A DNA stretch of 10,914 nt from PALSA-555 sp036521915 (GTDB taxonomy: Bacteria > Actinomycetota > Acidimicrobiia > IMCC26256 > PALSA-555). The stretch lies in assembly GCA_036521915.1 (NCBI GenBank), contig DATDGU010000232.1, positions 1 through 10,914 on the forward strand, written 5' to 3'. Positions 5,433 through 10,914 of the stretch are shown piece by piece. The translations under genes and the position numbers were made by a program. The notes below the pieces were generated by a model, which was not told the DNA's origin, ran no database searches, and saw nothing but the letters and a program-made list of their open reading frames with translations. Positions within the stretch are counted from its first letter, which is position 1. Each line of letters begins with the position of its first letter.

Positions 5433-5987
5433 ACGTTTGACGTCGACACCTTCCTAACCGACTGCGAGGACGCGGGTCGGGAATCGCAACCTGCGCTCGC
5501 CGTCAAGGAGGTCCTCGCGCGGGCCATCACACGTCCGAGCGACATTGACCGGGCGTTAGGGGACGCCGCCAAGTGGGAGATGCGCAGCCTGTATCACTCA
5601 TCGACGCTGACGGTGCTGCAGTTCGTCTGGCCTCCGGCGGTCGAGCTGTTTCCCCACGACCACCGCATGTGGGCCGCGATCGGAATCTACGGCGGCGGCG
5701 AGGACAACACCTTCTTTCGCCGCGTGCCCGAGGGACTTGTGGTCTCGGGCGGCAAGCAACTGCGAGCTGGCGACGTCACCCTTCTCGGTGACGACGTCAT
5801 CCACGCCGTCGCTAATCCCAGCCGGGCTTACACCGCGGCGATCCACGTGTACGGCGGTGATTACTTCAGCACGCACCGGAGCCAGTGGGACCCGATCACT
5901 CTTCGGGAGGAGCCGTTCGACGCCGACGCGGTGCGGCGAGTGCTCGACGACGCCGACCGTGGCGCGCAGCAAAACCCACGGCCATAG
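5433..5987 (+). CDS. Thiol-dioxygenase-like cupin, apparent ACG start codon
   Basis: The frame encodes 184 residues if it starts at ACG 5433. The cupin core carries FPHDHRMWAAIGIYGGGEDN (about 73-92) and LLGDDVIHAVANP (about 117-129), supplying His75, His77 and His124, the three-His iron site of cysteine-dioxygenase-type cupins. The N-terminal segment FDVDTFLTDCEDAG and VKEVLARAITRPSDI is normal for this actinobacterial group, which usually begins with Met immediately before FDVDTF. Here that codon is ACG, with AGGAG at 5422-5426 exactly 6 nt upstream, and no ATG, GTG or TTG occurs between the upstream stop (5400-5402) and ATG 5580. Starting at 5580 would drop 49 residues and has no well-spaced ribosome-binding site. 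Either ACG is used inefficiently, or the start was lost by a T-to-C change or a sequence error. The thiol substrate is not identifiable. Confidence 0.75.
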   Translation, partial: TFDVDTFLTDCEDAGRESQPALAVKEVLARAITRPSDIDRALGDAAKWEMRSLYHSSTLTVLQFVWPPAVELFPHDHRMWAAIGIYGGGEDNTFFRRVPEGLVVSGGKQLRAGDVTLLGDDVIHAVANPSRAYTAAIHVYGGDYFSTHRSQWDPITLREEPFDADAVRRVLDDADRGAQQNPRP

Positions 5988-6000
5988 AGCCCAGCCATCT

Positions 6001-6016
6001 GCCCTCCGCCGAGGGC
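6001..6016 (+). terminator. Probable terminator hairpin between the convergent cupin and amidase genes
   Basis: GCCCTC (6001-6006) and GAGGGC (6011-6016) form a perfect 6-bp stem with loop CGCC, 13 nt after the cupin stop. No T-run follows. The remaining convergent gap to 6270 shows no gene I recognise. The + frame through 6100-6270 reads protein-like (EALAREVGEPVRAWWSCLV) but matches no family I know and lacks a start. Confidence 0.4.
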
Positions 6017-6270
6017 GCGTGGCGCTTCGCTGCCGCGGCCCCCGTCGGCACGCGATCGTCGCCGCAGGGCGCGACGCCGAACGACGCAACGGGAGCTGGG
6101 CTGAGTGCGAGTTCGTCGAGGCGCTCGCCCGAGAAGTGGGTGAGCCGGTTCGCGCGTGGTGGTCGTGTCTGGTGACCGGCTCGCTGGAGGCCGCGATGGA
6201 GGTCGGGCCGATGCAGGGGGTTTGGGATAGAGCGGGCCGGTATCGGTACCCCTCAACCTTCGGGCTTGGG

Positions 6271-7380
6271 CTACGGCCTGTCAGCTGCCTCGACGACCGA
6301 GGCGGTTGCGCACAGCAGCTCTTCGCCGCGTTGTGGACCGACCAGCTGGAGGCTGGCGGGCAGGGCCTGACCCGGTACGCGGATCGGAAGCGACAGGGCG
6401 GGTGATCCGCTCACGTTGAATGGGCTGGTCAGGGCGGTCAGGCTGAAGCGGTCGACGTCGCTCAGGCGCGGGGCGAACCCGAGCAGGGTCGGCAGTGCGA
6501 GCAGTTGCACCCGGGCAAATGCGGCTTCCACCTCGTCACGCCATGTCTGCTGCACTCGACCCGCGTGGGCCATCATCTCGTTGGTGACGCCCGCGCCCCC
6601 TGCGACCCGCTCGGCGATCTTGTCGCTGATGCCGCCGCGATCCGCAAGCAGATCCCGATCGTTGGCCCATGCTTCACCTGAGATCAATGATCCGAAGGCG
6701 GACTCGCTGCTCGACCATCCCTCGAGCTGCACCTCCACCACCGTGAGTTCGGCCGCGGCTAGGACGCGATCAATTACCGCGTCGATCTCGGGATCTGGGC
6801 CGGGTATGCGTAAGCGGCCGATCGTGATGGCGGGCGCGGCCGCCGGCGAGAAGCCCGGCTCGAGCAGCGCCATGCCCCGCACCACCTTGGCCACGTCATC
6901 GGCCATCGGGCCAACGGTGTCGAGGCTCTGCGACAGCGGCCAGACACCACCTCGTGGAACGCGTCCGTGCGTTGTCTTCAGGCCGACCGTTCCACAACAG
7001 GCCGATGGGACTCGAATCGAGCCGCCGGTGTCCGAGCCGTACGCGACGTCGGCCTCCTCGGTGGCCACGGCGACCGCCGATCCGCTTGACGATCCCCCGG
7101 GGATCCGCGTCGGATCGAGCGGGTTCACCGGCGTGCCGTACCACTCGTTGTCTCCGATGGTGTCGTACGCCAACTCGCTCAAGTTCGCCTTGCCAACGAT
7201 CCTCGCCCGCGCCGCCCGAGCGCCGGCCAAACACTCCGCATCGACGATCGCCGCCTCAGCCCGATTCGCTTGCGCCTTGCAGCCCGCCGTTGTGGGCCAG
7301 CCCGCCACATCGATGAGATCCTTCACCGCCACGCGGACACCGGAGCCCGACGTCGAATAACGCTCGATGAAGGTGCTCAC
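6271..7380 (-). CDS. Amidase signature family hydrolase
   Basis: This 369-residue protein hydrolyses an amide, or possibly an ester, with the Lys-cisSer-Ser triad of the amidase signature family. Lys20 is in VRVAVKDLIDVAGWPTTAG, the cis-Ser is Ser97 in IPGGSSSGSAVAVA, and the nucleophile is Ser121 in YGSDTGGSIRVPSACCGTVG. The spacing (77 and 24 residues) is close to fatty acid amide hydrolase (75 and 24). LKTTHGRVPRGGVWPLSQSL and the C-terminal SPFNVSGSPALSLPIRV are also family-typical. It is short (members are commonly 450 or more): it starts almost directly at the Lys motif and has a reduced middle region. There is no GatA context (no gatB or gatC nearby), so a catabolic amidase is more likely than a tRNA amidotransferase. 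The start is GTG 7380-7378; a good -10 (TAGGTT) lies exactly 6 nt upstream, suggesting a leaderless message. It has no close operon partner. Confidence 0.92.
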   Translation of the reverse strand: MSTFIERYSTSGSGVRVAVKDLIDVAGWPTTAGCKAQANRAEAAIVDAECLAGARAARARIVGKANLSELAYDTIGDNEWYGTPVNPLDPTRIPGGSSSGSAVAVATEEADVAYGSDTGGSIRVPSACCGTVGLKTTHGRVPRGGVWPLSQSLDTVGPMADDVAKVVRGMALLEPGFSPAAAPAITIGRLRIPGPDPEIDAVIDRVLAAAELTVVEVQLEGWSSSESAFGSLISGEAWANDRDLLADRGGISDKIAERVAGGAGVTNEMMAHAGRVQQTWRDEVEAAFARVQLLALPTLLGFAPRLSDVDRFSLTALTSPFNVSGSPALSLPIRVPGQALPASLQLVGPQRGEELLCATASVVEAADRP

Positions 7381-7386
7381 ATGCCC

Positions 7387-7392
7387 AACCTA
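7387..7392 (-). promoter_or_regulatory. -10 element, probable leaderless promoter of the amidase
   Basis: TAGGTT (7392-7387 on the minus strand) fits the actinobacterial TANNNT -10. Six nt (GGGCAT) separate it from the GTG start at 7380, so transcription would begin at the start codon. No good -35 is present 16-18 nt upstream, which is common for such promoters. Shine-Dalgarno pairing is poor, in agreement. Confidence 0.45.
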
Positions 7393-7456
7393 TCGGTGCA
7401 GCGATGAGCGCTCTTGCCGGCGCCGTCGAAAAGCATTGCGCGTGACCGAGACCGGC

Positions 7457-7472
7457 GTGTCAGCAATGACAC
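7457..7472. other. Hairpin with GCAA tetraloop
   Basis: GTGTCA (7457-7462) and TGACAC (7467-7472) form a perfect 6-bp stem closed by GCAA, a stable GNRA-type loop on the + strand. It lies in the 241-bp gap between the amidase start and the end of the large hydrolase gene. It could act as a weak terminator for the leftward hydrolase transcript or as a TGACA/TGTCA-type protein site upstream of the amidase. A palindrome ACCGATCGGT is at 7598-7607. No gene is visible in this gap. Confidence 0.3.
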
Positions 7473-7621
7473 CGGAGCTGCCGGATGCGACGACTGTCGA
7501 TGCCGGTCGAACGGCTCCAGGTCCGTGAAGAGTCCGCGGCAGCTGAAGTCACTCGTCGCTGAGAACAATTGGGGCGCTCGGCTGGCCGACGAACCGAACC
7601 GATCGGTGAATCAGCGACTTG

Positions 7622-9691
7622 TCATTCGTGGACGACTACCCGCACCCGCCCGAGGTTCAACGATCGGGCGAACGGAGTGCTGGGATCGCCCTCACGTTGG
7701 GAGGCGACACGCAGCGTCGGGAAGTAGATGCCCGAATTGGTGAACGTGTGTGTGGCGGCAACGTGGACGGTCTCCGAGGTCGGATCCTCGAGCTCAGCGG
7801 CGTCCGGATACGCACCCACGCCCTCGAAGTCCCACTTCGCCGATACCACTTTGCCCGGGGCGGGCGGCACCTCGATCTGTGCGATGAAGGTGACGGCTTC
7901 GCCCACCCCGACGTCGGCGCGCTCAGCGCCGTTCACCTTGAGATGGACAACGGGTTGGATGCCCTTGCGTTCTGCAGCCGACGCCGGCACGTGCACTTGG
8001 CCATCCTGCACCCCGTATCCGCTGGTCGGCGGCGGGACGATTCCTTGCTCGACCCAGGCGCTCAGCTCGCGTAGCGCGTACTGCACCGTGCCGGAGTACG
8101 CGACGGCGTGGGTCCTCTGCGTGTCAGTCGTCGGGTCGGTGTGGTTCGCGTTGTCGACGTACCAGAGTCGGTACGTCTCGTCGACGTGCGGTCCTTCGAC
8201 GGCCTCGACCTTCTTTCGGTACCAGTCGGCCTGCCACGGCAGAGCGTCCCCATCGAGCAGACACTCCACCACGATCATCTTCCCGTTGAAGCGACCGGTC
8301 GGGATCTGACCGGTGGAGCCGAGGGTGCCTGCCGTGCCGATGTCCACACCTCGCTGGGGGTACTTCGGCGTGCCGTCTGGGTTCCGGAAGTAGTTGTAGA
8401 CGTCGGGGTAGTCGAAGTCGGGATTGGCTGGCGGGAACTGATGACGGTGGTAGGTCTGCAACGCGAGAAACCTCGAGTTGTCGATCCGGACCTCGTCGCC
8501 GGCCTGGATGCTGTCGACGACGGCGGGAACGGCCGTGATGTCAATCGTGTCGCCGACCGATTCGAACACCAGGCCGACTCGACCCTTGCCGTCCGAGGCC
8601 ACGCGGCCAAGCGAGGCGGTTGTGCCGGCGGCCGCTCCGCTGGTGATGATCACGTCAGCACCCGTGAGATCAGCCGTGGGGACGCTCGACAGCTTGAGTT
8701 GCTTCCGGCGGCCGGGGAGTACCTCGACAACGGTCGCTTCGTGTTGGATGCGCGCCGCCCGAACCGACGACGTCGGGTCGGTGCCGAGGTAGCCCGGCTT
8801 GCTCCAGAAGTCGTCGAGATAGGCCGGGTCCAACACCGGCACATAGTGGGCGACGAGTACGAGCGGCCCTCCGCCCTGTGGGACGTAGTTGAACCACGCC
8901 CGGGGCGGGAACCCCGTCCGGGTGGCCTCTTCCAGCGCTGTGCGTTCCTCGTCGTTCAGCCCGGCGTAGGGGTCACCGCTTCCGCCCGGCTCGATCGTAT
9001 CGATGATCGACGGCCACTTGTCCTTCAGCACGCGGAGAGCGTTGACGCGCACCGTGAAACAATTGGGGATGGATTGCGGCGAGCCCATGACGTAGGGAAC
9101 GAAGCCGTCCCACACGCCGGCCGTCATCTCCGCACTGGTGACCGTCTGGTAGGCGCCGCCGCTCCCGCCGTAGAGATAGCCGTAGGTGCGGTGCAGGCCG
9201 TAGATCTCCGCCGCCACGACCCGAGAGAACTTCGCGGCCGCAGCGTTGACCCGGTAGCCCCGAATCGTGGTGTCGAACTGGCCGCTAGCCGACTCCTCCG
9301 CTGTACGGGGGTTGTCGATGCCGCCCATGTTCGTCTGCACCGAGTAGCCGCCACTCGCAAGGGCGAACACGACGTTGCGGGGCGTGGCCTCCTCGCCCGC
9401 GAGCAGCTGATGGGTCGCCTGGAAGAAGCGTCCCTGGTACTCCTCTTCCGGCGGGAAGCAGAACGAGAACTTGGCGTCGGTGCCCGTGAACCCTCCGTGG
9501 ATATAGAGATGACGCGCCTTGATGGGCGCGGCGCCGCCCCGCTGCGTCGTGATGCCCCCGGGGAACACCGGGGCGTCTGCCGGCTCGTCGCGCCACTCCC
9601 GGACATCTATGTACGGCTGACTGAAGCGCGGGTCTTCAGAATTCGCGGTCACGAACAACGGGCTACGTTCGTCGGTCTTCGAGTCGGTCAT
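7622..9691 (-). CDS. Large alpha/beta-hydrolase-like protein with C-terminal PKD-like domain
   Basis: This is a 689-residue protein. The N-terminal part (about 55-250) looks like an alpha/beta hydrolase: HLYIHGGFTGTDAKFSFCFP, NVVFALASGGYSVQTNMGG, then the nucleophile elbow YLYGGSGGAYQTVTSAEMTA with Ser177. Candidate acid and base are in VECLLDGDALPW (Asp480 or Asp482) and YVDNANHTD (His517). Between elbow and acid is a long insert with a beta-rich segment (LKLSSVPTADLTGADVIITS, then ASLGRVASDGKGRVGLVFES). Residues about 580-688 resemble a PKD/Ig-like domain: AVTFIAQIEVPPAPGKVVSA, KWDFEGVGAYPDA, ATHTFTNSGIYFPTLRV. There is no signal peptide or membrane segment, although PKD domains usually sit on exported proteins. 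ATG 9691 was chosen over GTG 9697 because GAAGG (9704-9700) is 8 nt upstream of it. Tannase- or esterase-like activity on a bulky ester is a guess; tandem palindromes lie upstream. Confidence 0.8.
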   Translation of the reverse strand: MTDSKTDERSPLFVTANSEDPRFSQPYIDVREWRDEPADAPVFPGGITTQRGGAAPIKARHLYIHGGFTGTDAKFSFCFPPEEEYQGRFFQATHQLLAGEEATPRNVVFALASGGYSVQTNMGGIDNPRTAEESASGQFDTTIRGYRVNAAAAKFSRVVAAEIYGLHRTYGYLYGGSGGAYQTVTSAEMTAGVWDGFVPYVMGSPQSIPNCFTVRVNALRVLKDKWPSIIDTIEPGGSGDPYAGLNDEERTALEEATRTGFPPRAWFNYVPQGGGPLVLVAHYVPVLDPAYLDDFWSKPGYLGTDPTSSVRAARIQHEATVVEVLPGRRKQLKLSSVPTADLTGADVIITSGAAAGTTASLGRVASDGKGRVGLVFESVGDTIDITAVPAVVDSIQAGDEVRIDNSRFLALQTYHRHQFPPANPDFDYPDVYNYFRNPDGTPKYPQRGVDIGTAGTLGSTGQIPTGRFNGKMIVVECLLDGDALPWQADWYRKKVEAVEGPHVDETYRLWYVDNANHTDPTTDTQRTHAVAYSGTVQYALRELSAWVEQGIVPPPTSGYGVQDGQVHVPASAAERKGIQPVVHLKVNGAERADVGVGEAVTFIAQIEVPPAPGKVVSAKWDFEGVGAYPDAAELEDPTSETVHVAATHTFTNSGIYFPTLRVASQREGDPSTPFARSLNLGRVRVVVHE

Positions 9692-9848
9692 CTTCACCGC
9701 CTTCGATTGCCGATCCGACAGGCTCCGGTGACAGGCCTCGTCGCGCCCGGCGCGCCGGAGCCGGGTGCCCTGACCCGGGTCGGCGGCGGTCGTCGTCGAG
9801 GTACGGTCGGCCCCGTCCGGAGGGAGGTTGCGTCGGGTCTCGCCGTCG

Positions 9849-9863
9849 GTGACACTGTGTCAC
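9849..9863. promoter_or_regulatory. Operator-like palindrome 1
   Basis: GTGACA and TGTCAC flank CTG (a perfect 15-bp palindrome with a 3-nt centre). It shares the half-site GTGACA with the larger palindrome whose centre lies 23 bp away. The layout resembles TetR-family operators. It lies in the divergent gap between the large hydrolase and the amidohydrolase-remnant/thiolase unit. Confidence 0.6.
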
Positions 9864-9866
9864 GTC

Positions 9867-9891
9867 CGATGGTGACAGTTTGTCACCATCG
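9867..9891. promoter_or_regulatory. Operator-like palindrome 2 (11-bp arms)
   Basis: Perfect arms CGATGGTGACA (9867-9877) and TGTCACCATCG (9881-9891) surround GTT. The core GTGACA-N3-TGTCAC is identical to palindrome 1 apart from the centre. It ends 29 nt before the ribosome-binding site of the rightward unit. A single matching half-site GGTGACA lies at 9727-9733 near the start of the leftward hydrolase. The regulator is not in the window. Confidence 0.7.
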
Positions 9892-9932
9892 AGCTCGACG
9901 TTCTCGAGGCTTGGCCGTTGAGGGGTTCGGAC

Positions 9933-10007
9933 ATGACCTACGCCGGCACGCGAGACATCCTCGACGCCGACGGTCACCTGATGGAGCCGAACGGCTTCTC
10001 GCGTTGA
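9933..10007 (+). pseudogene. Amidohydrolase N-terminal remnant (24 codons)
   Basis: ATG 9933 has AGGGG at 9921-9925, 7 nt upstream. The frame reads MTYAGTRDILDADGHLMEP and then NGFSR and a TGA at 10005-10007. The ILDADGH-x-x-EP opening is that of COG2159/Amidohydro_2 TIM-barrel hydrolases, which run to about 350-400 residues. All remaining metal-ligand segments are absent. A second short frame (TTG 10004 to TGA 10075, 23 codons, ending ARDRAAAW) overlaps this stop by TTGA and overlaps the thiolase start by GTGA. That second stretch may be the surviving 3' end of the same gene after an internal deletion, since it makes the usual coupled junction with the next gene. Its own identity cannot be shown. 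Confidence 0.6.
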
Positions 10008-10071
10008 GCGCGTCGCCGGCCTCCAACGACGCGTCGCGCGACAACGTGGCGCGGGACCGGGCCGCGGCCTG

Positions 10072-10914
10072 GTGACCGGACGAATCGACCGGACGTTGCG
10101 AGGCGCGGCAGCCCTCGTCGGCGTGGCCGACGCCGTGTCACCGAGCGGCGAGCTCGACCTGCACGGCCGGGCGCTGGAGGCCGCGATGGTCCGCGAGGCG
10201 CTCGCGGACGCCGGCCTCGACGTCGGTGACGTTGACGGCGTGTGCCACCACGGCTCGTCGGTGGCGTTCGCCGAGTACCTCGGGATCCAGCCGACGTTTA
10301 CCGACTCGACTAGCGCCGGCGGATCGAGCTTCGAGATCCACGTGGAGCACGCCGCCGCCGCGATCGCCGCCGGCGTGTGCGACGTGGTCGTCGGTGTGTA
10401 CGCCGGGACCCCGCGCGGCGACCGGCGGCGCGGTGGAGGACCGCGGCGGCGCGGTCTGGCCGACGGTGGCGAGCCGATGGTCGAATGGGAGTTCCCGTAC
10501 GGGATGCGCATGCCGATGGGCCCGTACGCGCTCGCCGCGTCGCGGCACATGGCCGTATTCGGCACGACGTCCGAGCAGCTGGCCCAGATCGCGGTGAGCA
10601 CGCGGGAGTGGGCGACCCGCAACCCGCGCGCCCGGTACCGCGACCCGATCACCATCGACGACGTGCTCGCGTCGCCGATGGAGTCGACGCCGCTGCACCG
10701 GCTCGACTGCTGTTTGGTGACCGACGGGGCCGGCGCCTTCGTGCTGACGAGCGCCGAGCGTGCGACTGCCGCTGCGAAACGGCCGGTGTACGTGCTCGGC
10801 GCGGCGACTAGCCACGACCACATGATGATCTCTCAGATGCCCGATCTCACCACGACGCCGGGCGCGGTGAGCGGGCCCGCCGCATTCGCGATGGCCGGTG
10901 TGAAACCCGGCGAC
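10072..10914 (+). CDS. SCP2/Ltp2-type thiolase-like protein, C-terminus beyond window
   Basis: From GTG 10072, 281 codons stay open to the window end. The sequence RGAAALVGVADAVSPSGELD then LEAAMVREALADAGLDVGDV is a thiolase-fold N-terminus. DSTSAGGSSFEIHVEHAAAA followed by IAAGVCDVVVGVYAG corresponds to the nucleophile helix. FPYGMRMPMGPYALAASRHM, HRLDCCLVTDGAGAFVLTSA and YVLGAATSHDHMMIS are typical of the SCP2-thiolase/lipid-transfer group. Where thiolases carry the acyl-accepting Cys, this protein has Ala82/Gly83, so Claisen thiolysis is unlikely. Cys-less relatives such as Ltp2 act as retro-aldolases with a DUF35 partner in steroid side-chain degradation. Such a partner would be expected just downstream, outside the window. 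The GTG overlaps the stop of the short upstream frame by 4 nt, implying translational coupling. An 11-bp direct repeat makes an Arg-rich RRRG pair at about residues 118-128. Confidence 0.87.
   Translation, partial: MTGRIDRTLRGAAALVGVADAVSPSGELDLHGRALEAAMVREALADAGLDVGDVDGVCHHGSSVAFAEYLGIQPTFTDSTSAGGSSFEIHVEHAAAAIAAGVCDVVVGVYAGTPRGDRRRGGGPRRRGLADGGEPMVEWEFPYGMRMPMGPYALAASRHMAVFGTTSEQLAQIAVSTREWATRNPRARYRDPITIDDVLASPMESTPLHRLDCCLVTDGAGAFVLTSAERATAAAKRPVYVLGAATSHDHMMISQMPDLTTTPGAVSGPAAFAMAGVKPGD

Noticed and set aside
6017..6270. Protein-like stretch on the + strand containing EALAREVGEPVRAWWSCLV
   Set aside because: It continues out of frame from the cupin region with no start or ribosome-binding site, runs into antisense of the amidase, and matches no family I recognise.
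6287..6303. Hairpin GCCTCG/CGAGGC as an amidase terminator
   Set aside because: It lies inside the amidase coding region (VVEAAD), so it is more likely a coding coincidence.
9600..9691. Signal peptide on the large hydrolase
   Set aside because: The N-terminus (MTDSKTDERSPLF...) is polar and charged with no hydrophobic core or twin-arginine motif.
8108..10075. A 655-codon open frame on the + strand opposite the large hydrolase
   Set aside because: It is the GC-rich antisense shadow of 7622-9691: Arg/Val/Gly/Asp-rich with no recognisable domain, while the minus strand has a coherent hydrolase. Only its last 23 codons (10004-10075) may be meaningful.
9663..10823. A 386-codon open frame on the minus strand
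   Set aside because: It is antisense to the thiolase and crosses the operator region; Ser/Pro/Arg-rich with no domain.

Overview
The window is GC-rich throughout, with strong G/C preference at third codon positions, frequent GTG starts, 1-4 nt gene junctions and protein families common in Actinobacteria: a DUF1275 membrane protein, a VOC/NTF2-fold pair, a compact amidase, an SCP2-type thiolase and COG2159-type amidohydrolases. I read it as chromosomal DNA of a high-GC actinobacterium, possibly an uncultured one. No rRNA, tRNA, CRISPR array, transposase, integrase or phage gene is visible.

Layout. 1-238 (-) is the N-terminal part of a DUF1275 membrane protein cut by the window edge. 399-1413 (-) is a tight two-gene operon, a VOC metalloenzyme-like protein followed 1 nt later by an NTF2/SnoaL-fold protein. 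1788-2676 holds two broken genes facing each other: a patatin-like lipase (+) that ends right after its catalytic Asp, and the N-terminal quarter of an amidohydrolase (-). 2964-4566 (+) holds two unrelated class I SAM-dependent methyltransferases. 4861-5263 (+) is a small VOC protein whose first strand is in another frame. 5433-5987 (+) is a thiol-dioxygenase-like cupin whose expected start codon reads ACG. 6271-7380 (-) is a compact amidase, probably on a leaderless transcript. 7622-9691 (-) is a large alpha/beta hydrolase with a PKD-like C-terminal domain. The divergent gap 9692-9932 carries two tandem operator-like palindromes. On its right, a 24-codon amidohydrolase remnant leads by two 4-nt overlaps into an SCP2-type thiolase (10072 to the window end).

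Function. The genes look like accessory catabolic or detoxifying enzymes (hydrolases, an amidase, a thiolase, VOC and cupin proteins, methyltransferases), not one biosynthetic pathway. The only clear operon is VOC-NTF2. The divergent hydrolase and remnant-thiolase units probably share control through the palindromes, and no regulator gene is visible.

The most unusual property is the number of damaged reading frames in about 11 kb: two truncated amidohydrolases, one truncated patatin, one frameshifted VOC gene and one cupin without a normal start. This could be real decay by deletion and point mutation, or partly sequence or assembly error. Other leads are a diverged dispersed repeat (1645-1696 and 4597-4651) and the tandem palindromes at 9849-9891. 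I found no convincing new multi-gene system.
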